Positions 9,144 through 16,746 of a stretch of 45,962 bases of DNA are shown piece after piece (the first letter of the stretch is position 1; each line of letters opens with the position of its first letter). The stretch comes from Bdellovibrionales bacterium. GTDB lineage: Bacteria > Bdellovibrionota > Bdellovibrionia > Bdellovibrionales > JAKFYE01. Under the pieces are notes generated by a model that did no database searches, was not told where the DNA came from, and saw only the letters and a list, made by a program, of their open reading frames with translations. Made by a program: the position numbers and the translations under genes. The stretch is taken from the NCBI GenBank assembly GCA_021731045.1, contig JAKFYE010000001.1, positions 1-45,962 of the forward strand, read 5' to 3'.

Positions 9144-9889
9144 AGACCCGTCCCGTATTTTTTATTTAAGTCATTCCAAACAATGCGGTAATTTTCTAAA
9201 ACATCTCCTAAGTCTCGTCGAAAGCGATCTTTATCTCGCTTCTCTCCAGTTTTGACATCCCAAAGTCGACACGTGTCAGGGCTAATTTCATCAGCCAAAA
9301 CGATTTCCCCGTTTTCAAATTTTCCAAATTCGAGTTTAAAGTCGACAAGTTTAAGTCCGATTCCGAGAAACAGCGTTTTTAGTTTTTCATTTATTTCGAG
9401 CGCCATCGATTTTATTTTTTTAACTTCGACTTCGGTTGCAACTTTTAAAACATGAACCGCTTGATCGTCGTTAATGAACGGATCACTCAGACTGTCGTCT
9501 TTAAAATGCAAATCGACAATCGCCTTTTCAAGATCACGCCCTTCTTCTTGATTGAGTTTTTTAGCTAAACTTCCGGCCACAACGTTTCGAACAACGACTT
9601 CAAGCGGAATAATTTTAACTTTTTTGGTTACCATGGCATTCACGCCAATATCGGCCACCCAGTGCGACGATTGCCCATGTTTTTTAAGATAACGAAAAAC
9701 GAGTGAACTAATATCGCGATTTAAAATACCTTTGCCCGACATTTCCGATTTTTTAATTCCGTTGAGTGCGGTCAAACTGTCTTTAAACTCTTGGTAAATG
9801 AGACTTGCGTCTTCTTTGACGCCAAAAAGCCTTTTGGCTTTTCCTTCGTAAAACATTTCTGTTTTTGTAAAACTCGCAGGGTGTGCCAT
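9140..9889 (-). CDS. purC: Phosphoribosylaminoimidazole-succinocarboxamide synthase
   Basis: The enzyme joins aspartate to CAIR using ATP. It has 249 residues. The family pattern is clear: FYEGKAKRLF near the N-terminus, KDSLTALNGIKKSEMSGKG, the block VKIIPLEVVVRNVVAGSL, and near the C-terminus VDFKLEFG with VLADEISPDTCRLWD. It starts six bases after the purB stop. PurE and PurK, which supply its substrate, are not in this window. Confidence 0.97.
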   Translation of the reverse strand: MAHPASFTKTEMFYEGKAKRLFGVKEDASLIYQEFKDSLTALNGIKKSEMSGKGILNRDISSLVFRYLKKHGQSSHWVADIGVNAMVTKKVKIIPLEVVVRNVVAGSLAKKLNQEEGRDLEKAIVDLHFKDDSLSDPFINDDQAVHVLKVATEVEVKKIKSMALEINEKLKTLFLGIGLKLVDFKLEFGKFENGEIVLADEISPDTCRLWDVKTGEKRDKDRFRRDLGDVLENYRIVWNDLNKKYGTGL

Positions 9890-9895
9890 ACTTAC

Positions 9896-11194
9896 CTACT
9901 TTTTTGTATCAAAAGACCGGCGGATCGTTTTTTTAATTCCCATTAAATGCGTGCGTCCCGAAAAAACAGACTCCAGCTCTGATTTTTTAATAATTTTAGA
10001 AATTTCTTTATCCTTAGCCAAAGCGGTTAATAAATTCTGATTTGGTTTAAGGCCATGACTTAAGCGTTGCACATGTTTATACGCGTCTTCTCGGCTCAAT
10101 CCTTTTTCAACAAGCTTTAATAATACATGCGAACTAAAAAGTTGGCCTTGAGAGATCTCCATATTTTTCTTCATACGCTTTTCATCTACTTCAAGATCCC
10201 GAACAATATCGCCGAGTCGCGAAAGCGCATAATCTGCTAAAATAAAAGCATCCGGAAAAATCACCCGCTCCACGCTGGAATGACTGATATCACGCTCATG
10301 CCACAGCGAAATATCTTCGAGCGCCGCCATCGCATACGAGCGCAATAGTCGCGCACAACCCGTGATATTTTCGCTCCCAATCGGATTTCGCTTGTGCGGC
10401 ATCGCGCTTGATCCCTTTTGACCTTTTGAAAAGCCTTCTCGAACTTCACCGACTTCTGTTCTTTGTAGATGCCGTATCTCCGTAGCTAATCTTTCTAATC
10501 CGCCTCCTAAAATAGCGAGAGCACAAAAAAGTTCTGCATGACGATCGCGCGGAATCACTTGGGTGGCAATGGTCTCTGGAGTCAAATCTAGTTTTACACC
10601 CACTTTGGATTCGAGTTCGGCCGGCTGGGACGAGTACGAACCAACGGCTCCACTGAGTTTAACAATCAAACATTGGCCGATCGCGTTTTCTAATCGTGAT
10701 TTATTGCGCATAAGCTCAGCGTAAAATCCTGCAAGCTTTAACCCCAAGGTGACGGGCTCGGCGTGAATTCCATGCGTACGACCCGCACACAAAACATCTG
10801 CGGTTTGCTTTATTTTTTCTTTAAGTTGTTTTTCAAGATGAATTAAAGATTTTTGCAAAACCTGCGAAGCTAAGCGTATTTGCAAACTCAGAGCGGTATC
10901 GAGAACATCCGAGCTCGTAAGCCCAAAGTGAACAAAACGTCCGTGCGCACCTACATTTTCGGCGACATTAGAAACAAACGCAATCACATCATGTTTGGTT
11001 TGAGATTCAATCTCGCGAATGCGCTCAATTTTAAATTTTGATTTCTTTTTAATATCACGTGCAGCGGTGCGCGGAATGATACCTAAAGTGGATTGCACTT
11101 CGGCTACGGCGATTTCAACTTGCAAAAGCATTTTGAATTTAGATTCATCTGTCCAGATCTTTCCCATCTCTGGACGTGTGTACCGCTCTATCAT
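9896..11194 (-). CDS. purB: Adenylosuccinate lyase
   Basis: The enzyme acts twice in purine synthesis, cleaving SAICAR and adenylosuccinate. It has 432 residues. The fumarase/aspartase signature GSSAMPHKRNPIGSENI lies near residues 261-275, the Ser of this loop being the catalytic base in the family. HDVIAFV and the FVHFGLTSSDVLDTA substrate block come earlier. Its start overlaps the stop of the preceding unknown gene by four bases. Confidence 0.97.
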   Translation of the reverse strand: MIERYTRPEMGKIWTDESKFKMLLQVEIAVAEVQSTLGIIPRTAARDIKKKSKFKIERIREIESQTKHDVIAFVSNVAENVGAHGRFVHFGLTSSDVLDTALSLQIRLASQVLQKSLIHLEKQLKEKIKQTADVLCAGRTHGIHAEPVTLGLKLAGFYAELMRNKSRLENAIGQCLIVKLSGAVGSYSSQPAELESKVGVKLDLTPETIATQVIPRDRHAELFCALAILGGGLERLATEIRHLQRTEVGEVREGFSKGQKGSSAMPHKRNPIGSENITGCARLLRSYAMAALEDISLWHERDISHSSVERVIFPDAFILADYALSRLGDIVRDLEVDEKRMKKNMEISQGQLFSSHVLLKLVEKGLSREDAYKHVQRLSHGLKPNQNLLTALAKDKEISKIIKKSELESVFSGRTHLMGIKKTIRRSFDTKK

Positions 11195-12513
11195 CTTAAC
11201 TCCTCATTATGCGAAGCCAACTTGGATTCTGATTTCTCGCGTTCGCGCATAACGTCCGTTATGACGTCTCTTAAAATTTGATTTTGTCTTTCAAAAAATC
11301 CTGTCCAATCCATCTGACCTTGTGATTCGACACCACCAAATAAAAAATTAGAGTGACGTGTCTGCTTAAGATTTGTGAAAGATTTTTCATCGTAAACGAC
11401 GAAAGGTGACGGCGCTAATCCATCATGCACAAAATTTTGCGGATATTCGACATGCGATATTTGCAGATCAGAAATACGATCCTTAAGACGCGACTCAATT
11501 AAGAGACTTAAACTTTGCAAATAGCTTTTATCTTGCCGCCGATGAAAGGCAATTTTTACCCATACATCCCAAGCGTTTTTAGACGCCCGTACCATCCCCA
11601 TAAAGTTTTCATGCGTCCATGAAAGATACATGTCATGAATTATAAAGAAAGCTTCCGGAGCTGTGTCTAACAGACGACACGCTTTAAAATTAAAGCGGTA
11701 ACGTGTCCACGTCCATAAAGGCTCGGCCGTAGGTTCAGAGAACAGTTCTTTTGACCACTGTTGTGCCAGAAACTCGGTTTCTTGTCGAGAGAGGAGCCAT
11801 ATAAAATAATTGGCTTCGAATTTTCGAGTTTTTAAAGACGCGCTTTCGGTGTCGCGAGTTTCACATTCAATCGCTTCAAGTTTTTTTCCGGCAGATAAAA
11901 ATGATTTTATACTTTTTACGGGATGATAAAAATGACCTAAGGCTTCTAGTTGTTTTTTAGATTCCACGTGCGAATGCTTGTCGGGCTTTCTTAAAACGTA
12001 GGGAGCAAATAGCGGTAATCCGTGCCCGCTCTTAACGCTTTCAGGAAAGTTCTTATCGATGGGGGACGCAAAGGTATGAGCTAAATGTGCTAACCAGATT
12101 TTTTTATAATCCTGATTTAATAAATGGCTTCGTTCTTTTTCAAGCTCCATTTGATAATATGTGTTTTCGCTTGCGCCAATATAATCTTTAGCTACGGGAT
12201 CCATTCCGGATTTTTTAAACTGATACGATGATAGCGGCCCTTTTAGCTCTAAGGGCCCAGTTTTTGGCCATAGAACAAAGCCTTCGTTCACATTTTTTAA
12301 TTCTGCGTTTCGTTCTAAAACCGCCATCTGCGTTTCAGAAATTCTCTCGGATTTAAAGACTCCAAAGGGCCCTTCCCAATCTTCAGGGGCCCACGCGCCC
12401 AAAGCATCACCGACATCTAAAACAACCGCATTAAGTCCCATGCGAGTGAGTTCTTCGCACATCCACTCGTGACGCCCTCGCGCCGTAACTATCACCACAT
12501 CTGTCTTTAACAT
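11191..12513 (-). CDS. Unrecognised protein inside the pur operon, degenerate Rossmann-like start
   Basis: The protein has 440 residues and I do not recognise it. It opens with DVVIVTARGRHEWMCEELTR and GLNAVVLDVGDALGAW. This has the strand-helix-strand spacing of FAD/NAD-binding Rossmann folds (as in amine oxidase or UbiH-like proteins) but lacks the GxGxxG glycines, so nucleotide binding may be lost or altered. The rest is rich in Trp and aromatic residues (PLWTWTRYRFNFKA), and a charged helical tail ends the protein. There is no signal peptide and no membrane helix. It overlaps purN by seven bases and purB by four, so it is co-translated with purine enzymes. A role tied to purine synthesis is possible but unproven. 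Confidence 0.8.
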   Translation of the reverse strand: MLKTDVVIVTARGRHEWMCEELTRMGLNAVVLDVGDALGAWAPEDWEGPFGVFKSERISETQMAVLERNAELKNVNEGFVLWPKTGPLELKGPLSSYQFKKSGMDPVAKDYIGASENTYYQMELEKERSHLLNQDYKKIWLAHLAHTFASPIDKNFPESVKSGHGLPLFAPYVLRKPDKHSHVESKKQLEALGHFYHPVKSIKSFLSAGKKLEAIECETRDTESASLKTRKFEANYFIWLLSRQETEFLAQQWSKELFSEPTAEPLWTWTRYRFNFKACRLLDTAPEAFFIIHDMYLSWTHENFMGMVRASKNAWDVWVKIAFHRRQDKSYLQSLSLLIESRLKDRISDLQISHVEYPQNFVHDGLAPSPFVVYDEKSFTNLKQTRHSNFLFGGVESQGQMDWTGFFERQNQILRDVITDVMREREKSESKLASHNEELR

Positions 12514-13022
12514 TTTGCAATTACCTCTCGCACTAAACGTTGCTCACTCAAATGCACCAGAAATTCAGAAGATTCTAAAGATTGCAGTGTTTCAGTTCTA
12601 CGTTGAACGAGGATTTCACCCGCATCGACTTCGGGTATAACTTGGTGAACGCTGACACCTAATGGCTTTTGGTCTTGAAATGCTTTTTCAATACTTTTCA
12701 GACCAGGATAATCTGGCAAAAGACTCGGATGTAAATTAATAATTGTGCCTTTAAAATCAGAGATAAAACTTTCCGGAATGATTTTCATAAAGCCCGCTAA
12801 AAAAATAGCGTTAATTCCGAAGCTTTCAAGAGTTTGATTTAATTGATTCCAATCAATGGGTTTTGGAAGAATCAACGTAGGAACTCCCGCACGTTTAGAT
12901 TTTAAGATTCCAAGTGCCTGCGAACTCGAACTGACTACGAGTCGAATATTTTCTCGAATATCTAGCATCGCATTTAAATTTGACCCGGTCCCTGAAATAA
13001 ACACGGCCCATTTTTTTTTCAA
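12507..13022 (-). CDS. purN: Phosphoribosylglycinamide formyltransferase (PurN)
   Basis: The enzyme transfers a formyl group from 10-formyl-THF to GAR. It has 171 residues, shorter than the usual 190-210. Catalytic Asn96, His98 and Asp133 are present (INLHPSLLPDYPG and EVDAGEILVQ), as is the N-terminal FISGTGSNLNAM. The shortening affects loops and the C-terminus rather than the active site. Its start overlaps the purM stop by four bases. glyA, which feeds the one-carbon pool, lies in another operon of this window. Confidence 0.95.
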   Translation of the reverse strand: MKKKWAVFISGTGSNLNAMLDIRENIRLVVSSSSQALGILKSKRAGVPTLILPKPIDWNQLNQTLESFGINAIFLAGFMKIIPESFISDFKGTIINLHPSLLPDYPGLKSIEKAFQDQKPLGVSVHQVIPEVDAGEILVQRRTETLQSLESSEFLVHLSEQRLVREVIAKC

Positions 13023-14026
13023 GTCGTCTCCATCCAGAGGCGATAATCAACGCCCTTCACCTCTCGGCTCATGACTCCTAAATCAAAAGATTCAAATCCT
13101 GATTTTTTAATCATAGTTTTTGCACTCGCTAAAGTTTTAGGATTTATGATCGCGACCCATCCAATGCCGCAATTTAAAGTTTCCAGCATTTGCAAATTGC
13201 TCATCTCGGATCGCTGCTGCACTTCTTTAAAAGCAAGTGGCCACTCCCATCGATTTAAAATAAGGCCCATGTCTTGAGGAAAGACGCGAGGTATGTTTTC
13301 AACGCCTCCGCCTGTGATATGGGCAAACGCGCGCACACCTTCAGTCGTTAATAAGTTTTTAGCAAGCGTGGTGTAGAGGGCTGTCGGTTTTAATAATTCA
13401 TCCCGCCACTCGTCCATATCTTTCTCAAAAACTTTTCGTAACAGCGAATATCCATTGCTGTGAAATCCTGAACTCGAAACGCCTAATACGATGTCACCCT
13501 CTTGAACGCGGTGTGGGCCTAACGCTTTTTCTTGATCGACGATTCCGACGGCAAAACCCGCACAATCGAATTCATCCTTAGAGTAAAAACCAGGCATCTC
13601 GGCGGTCTCGCCTCCTACCAGTGCGCAGCCCGACTCTTCACAGGCTTTTCGTAAGCCGGTTAAAAAACTTTTGGCATGCTCAAGATTCAGCTTTCCGGTG
13701 GCGTAATAATCTAAAAAAAATAAAGGCTCCGCCCCAACCGTCAAAATATCATTTACGCACATGGCGACAAGATCTTGCCCAATCGTGCTGCAATCTTGAA
13801 AGTGAAAGGCCACTTTTAATTTTGTACCAACACCATCGGTGCCGCTAACAAGACATGGGGACTTCATCCCTTGAAATGGAATTTTAAAAAGTGAAGCAAA
13901 TCCGCCGATGCCCGAAACTATTTTATCAGAATGTGAGAACGATTTTGGAGTCGTCTCTTTTAACCACGAGACAAGACGATCACCTGCTTCAATATCGACC
14001 CCGGCTTTTTTATAATCGATAGCCAT
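13019..14026 (-). CDS. purM: Phosphoribosylformylglycinamidine cyclo-ligase (AIR synthetase)
   Basis: The enzyme closes the imidazole ring of AIR using ATP. It has 335 residues. Typical blocks are YKKAGVDIEAGDRLV, GIGGFASLF, the glycine-rich VSGTDGVGTKLKVA, the AMCVNDILTVGAEPLFFLDY block, and GGETAEMPGFY. It is the first gene of the pur operon; the operon promoter would be in the 128-base gap to the divergent heptosyltransferase gene. Confidence 0.97.
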   Translation of the reverse strand: MAIDYKKAGVDIEAGDRLVSWLKETTPKSFSHSDKIVSGIGGFASLFKIPFQGMKSPCLVSGTDGVGTKLKVAFHFQDCSTIGQDLVAMCVNDILTVGAEPLFFLDYYATGKLNLEHAKSFLTGLRKACEESGCALVGGETAEMPGFYSKDEFDCAGFAVGIVDQEKALGPHRVQEGDIVLGVSSSGFHSNGYSLLRKVFEKDMDEWRDELLKPTALYTTLAKNLLTTEGVRAFAHITGGGVENIPRVFPQDMGLILNRWEWPLAFKEVQQRSEMSNLQMLETLNCGIGWVAIINPKTLASAKTMIKKSGFESFDLGVMSREVKGVDYRLWMETT

Positions 14027-14038
14027 GTTCGTCCCGTA

Positions 14039-14044
14039 ATTATA
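14039..14044 (-). promoter_or_regulatory. Possible -10 box (TATAAT) for the pur operon
   Basis: A perfect TATAAT reads on the minus strand 12 bases before the purM ATG. The -35 region is poor (TTTTGA at a 15-base spacing). If used, the leader would be only about six bases. No PurR-like palindrome or purine riboswitch core is visible in the rest of the gap. Confidence 0.35.
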
Positions 14045-14154
14045 TTTTTAGATGGGTTCTCAAAAACTTTACCAACTCAAGACCGTTTGTCATTAGTATT
14101 TTTCAAGAAAGACCATTTGATTTATGAAGCCTCTCATTGTTAACTGAACCATCT

Positions 14155-15147
14155 ATGAAGCCCCGCCTCCTGATTATTCGTTTTTCTAGTTTTGGAGATA
14201 TCGTTCAGGCGTTGGCTGTTCCGCAGGCCTTCATGCAAAAATATCCTGAGGCTGAAATCCATTGGGTGGTACGTAAGGATTTTGCGGATTTACTTTCGTT
14301 TAGTCCCTACGTGCACAAAGTTTGGGCGTTTGATAAAAAAGAAGGCCTCGCAGGGTTACTGCGTCTTGCAAAAACATTGAACGCGATCAAATGGTCACAC
14401 GTTTATGATGCCCATAATAACGTGCGCTCCCAAATACTCACCAAAATAATAAAATCCCAGTTTTTTGCTCGGCGCTCCAAAGAGCGCGTGAAACGTTTTC
14501 TCGAATTTAAACTCCGAATTCGCCAATTTAAAACGCGATATATCGGGCAACTCTCCTATCTTAAACCTCTAGAAAAATGGGGGATCTCTGCACAGATATC
14601 TGCGTCACCTCCGCTGACCGCCTCTGAGTCTTCGGTGCAGGAAATCTACAAAAGATTTGGTCTAAAGAATCCTTATGTTACACTTATGCCGTCAGCGGCT
14701 TGGGTCATGAAACGTTGGCCGATATCACATTGGAAATCGCTTATTGCAAAATTAAATACGCAGAACATTGTATTATTAGGCGGCCCTGAAGATTATTTTA
14801 TCAGTGATCTCGCAGGTTCAGCGAATGTCATTAATCTTTCAGGTCAACTAAGCCTACTCGAAAGTGGCTATGTGATTGCCGGAAGTTCTTTAGTCGTTTC
14901 TGCGGATACAGGCGTTCTTCATTTAGCGGATCAGCTCGGAGTGCCCGCAATTGCGCTGATAGGCCCATCTGCATTTGGATACCCGGGTCGCTCGACAAGC
15001 GAAGTTGCCGAAGTCGAGTTGAGTTGCAAACCGTGCTCAAAAGATGGTCGCGGCAAATGCATAAATAAAATCTACCAAAAATGTATGATCGATATCACTC
15101 CCGAGCGCATCGAAAAAATGATTTCAAATCTCGGAGCGAAACGATGA
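14155..15147 (+). CDS. Glycosyltransferase family 9 (heptosyltransferase-like)
   Basis: GT9 proteins add heptose to the inner LPS core in the cytoplasm. The ATG chosen gives MKPRLLIIRFSSFGDIVQAL, the family's normal N-terminus; an upstream TTG would add six odd residues. It has 330 residues with two Rossmann lobes. The C-terminal lobe has VTLMPSAAWVMKRWP, IVLLGGPED, and SADTGVLHLADQLGVPAIAL with the usual Asp-x-Gly-x-x-His donor-site motif. Four cysteines close to the C-terminus (CKPC, KCINKIYQKC) are common in this family. It overlaps the next gene by four bases. Which heptose position it modifies cannot be told. Confidence 0.9.
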   Translation: MKPRLLIIRFSSFGDIVQALAVPQAFMQKYPEAEIHWVVRKDFADLLSFSPYVHKVWAFDKKEGLAGLLRLAKTLNAIKWSHVYDAHNNVRSQILTKIIKSQFFARRSKERVKRFLEFKLRIRQFKTRYIGQLSYLKPLEKWGISAQISASPPLTASESSVQEIYKRFGLKNPYVTLMPSAAWVMKRWPISHWKSLIAKLNTQNIVLLGGPEDYFISDLAGSANVINLSGQLSLLESGYVIAGSSLVVSADTGVLHLADQLGVPAIALIGPSAFGYPGRSTSEVAEVELSCKPCSKDGRGKCINKIYQKCMIDITPERIEKMISNLGAKR

Positions 15148-16385
15148 TCACGCTCTACAATTATTTAGTTTTTCCGTTCATTCGATTTGCGCTCTGGGTG
15201 GGCTCACTTTTTATCCCTAAAATTAAAACAGGTCTTCAGGAACGAAAAAAGAAAGTCTGGCTTAACACCGCACCCGCGCAAAAACCCATTATCATTCATT
15301 GCGCCAGCGGCGAATTTGAATATGCAAAACCCGTGATTCGAGAAATTAAAAAATCTAACCCCCGACAAAAAGTTTTTGTCTCTTATTTTTCACCCTCTTA
15401 CCGTGCGGCCATCTCGGCGTCTCCCGACGTGGATTTTTCATTTCCGGCGCCTTGGGATTCTCCAAAAATTATTTCTGAATTTCTTAGCTTTCACCAACCT
15501 ATCGCGTATCTGATCGCGCGAACAGATGTTTGGCCCGGAATGGCCTCGCAATGTTTTACACGAGACATCCCAACAGTTTTGTTTTCTGCCACGCTTTCGG
15601 ATACAAGCAAACGCATACAAAACCCCCTTTCGCGTTTCATTGCCGCGTGGACTCTTAAATTTATATCTCAAATTTATTGCGTCACCTTAGAAGACAAAAA
15701 AAACTTTGAACGTTTACGCGCTCCCGGCAGAATTGAAGTTTTAGGAGACACACGCTTTGATCAGGTCGTTTTCAGAATACAAAATCCAAAACCTCTAAAA
15801 GAAAATCTAAAACCAAAAGATAAAACCAAAACTTTTGTCTGCGGCAGTACGTGGCCCGAAGACGAAGTCATTTTATTTGAAGCTTTCAAAAAATTAAAAA
15901 ATCAAATGCAATTTATCGTAGCCCCACACGAACCGTCGCAGTCGCATCTTGAAGACATTGAATCCCAATTACGAAAATTCGGTCTTACCTTTTCTCGCTA
16001 CAGCGTTGAAAATAAATTTAGTACGGACGTCCTACTCGTCGATCAAGTCGGCATCCTCGCCGATCTTTATAGGTGGGGACTCTATGCTTTTGTTGGCGGC
16101 AGCTTCAAAAAAACCGTTCACTCCGTCATGGAACCTCTTGCCAGCGGATGCATCACTTTTTTTGGTCCACTCCACCTCAACAATCGCGAAGCCATACTTT
16201 TTAAAAGTTTAAAATCACGAAGCCGCATGAACCTCGCCCATTGCGTCCATTCGGCCCAAGAACTCGCGGATCAACTTCACTTGCTCCAACAAAATTTCGA
16301 CGTCTCAACCCTCGGCTTCGAAGTCGAACAAGCCCTCAAAGCCTATACCGGCACAAGCCAAACCCTCATCACCAAAATATTCTAA
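15144..16385 (+). CDS. waaA: WaaA/KdtA-like 3-deoxy-D-manno-octulosonic acid transferase
   Basis: WaaA joins Kdo to lipid A precursors at the inner membrane. It has 413 residues from the ATG overlapping the previous stop; a longer frame from 15081 is not needed. An N-terminal membrane anchor (YLVFPFIRFALWVGSLFI) precedes the acceptor lobe with HCASGEFEYA; Glu57 fits the catalytic base of the family. The donor lobe has FVGGSFKKTVHSVMEPLASG and FGPLHLNN. The motif normally read as ETELWPN is ARTDVWPG here, and the GGHNPLEP block is altered to KTVHSVMEP. It is therefore a divergent member, and acceptor or number of Kdo units may differ. Confidence 0.8.
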   Translation: MITLYNYLVFPFIRFALWVGSLFIPKIKTGLQERKKKVWLNTAPAQKPIIIHCASGEFEYAKPVIREIKKSNPRQKVFVSYFSPSYRAAISASPDVDFSFPAPWDSPKIISEFLSFHQPIAYLIARTDVWPGMASQCFTRDIPTVLFSATLSDTSKRIQNPLSRFIAAWTLKFISQIYCVTLEDKKNFERLRAPGRIEVLGDTRFDQVVFRIQNPKPLKENLKPKDKTKTFVCGSTWPEDEVILFEAFKKLKNQMQFIVAPHEPSQSHLEDIESQLRKFGLTFSRYSVENKFSTDVLLVDQVGILADLYRWGLYAFVGGSFKKTVHSVMEPLASGCITFFGPLHLNNREAILFKSLKSRSRMNLAHCVHSAQELADQLHLLQQNFDVSTLGFEVEQALKAYTGTSQTLITKIF

Positions 16386-16729
16386 CTTGTGTGTTAAAAT
16401 TTAAAGTTTGAAAAGACTAACTCCTTCTCGATCTTGGCATTCAAACTCTTAATTGTTCAGCTTACGCGTTTTAAACTAAATTTTAGAAATCATCTTTTAA
16501 CTCAAGTCTTTCTAACAAATATTGGAAATTTAAATTCTTCTCAGAATATCTTCGTAAATCAGGATTGAACGCGCGGTGGACGTACTCGTCCACTCGCGGC
16601 CACGAGGGCCGCGAGAGTGCGTTCATGCGCACATGGAGGGGCGCCCTGATTTACGAAGATATTCTGAGAAGAATTTAAATTTCTGAATCAAAACAGACTT
16701 GAGTTAAAAGATGATTTCTAAAATTTAGT
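16386..16729. other. Gene-free spacer between convergent genes, filled by nested inverted repeats
   Basis: No ORF is supported in this 344-base gap. Apart from about 72 bases next to waaA it consists of the nested inverted repeat described separately. The repeat runs on into the last codons of the following minus-strand gene. Confidence 0.8.
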
Positions 16730-16746
16730 TTAAAACGCGTAAGCTG
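16458..16746. repeat. Nested long inverted repeat, outer arms copy the 3' end of the barrel gene
   Basis: The outer arms are 16458-16509 and 16695-16746: 52 bases, perfectly complementary. The right arm contains the last codons and stop of the minus-strand barrel gene; the left arm is an inverted copy reading AYAF-stop on the plus strand. Short unmatched stretches separate these arms from the inner 157-bp element. The whole could form a very large cruciform or RNA hairpin and may end both converging transcripts. Confidence 0.9.
16526..16682 (+). repeat. 157-bp hairpin element, copy 1
   Basis: The 38-base arms (16526-16563 and 16645-16682) are perfectly complementary. They enclose an 81-base GC-rich core that begins ATTGAACGCGCGGTGGACG and ends GGAGGGGCGC. 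In the core, TGAACGC pairs with GCGTTCA and encloses two hairpins, GTGGACG/CGTCCAC and CGCGGCC/GGCCGCG. The same architecture with the same lengths occurs in inverted orientation at 32098-32254. Confidence 0.85.

Noticed and set aside
14027-14154. Purine riboswitch upstream of purM
   Set aside because: The gap is short, AT-rich and lacks the conserved paired elements of purine or PRPP riboswitches.
16526-16682. Core of the hairpin element as a tRNA or other known structural RNA
   Set aside because: The nested hairpins look cloverleaf-like at first, but there is no acceptor stem with CCA, no T-loop (TTCRA) and no anticodon arm of proper size.
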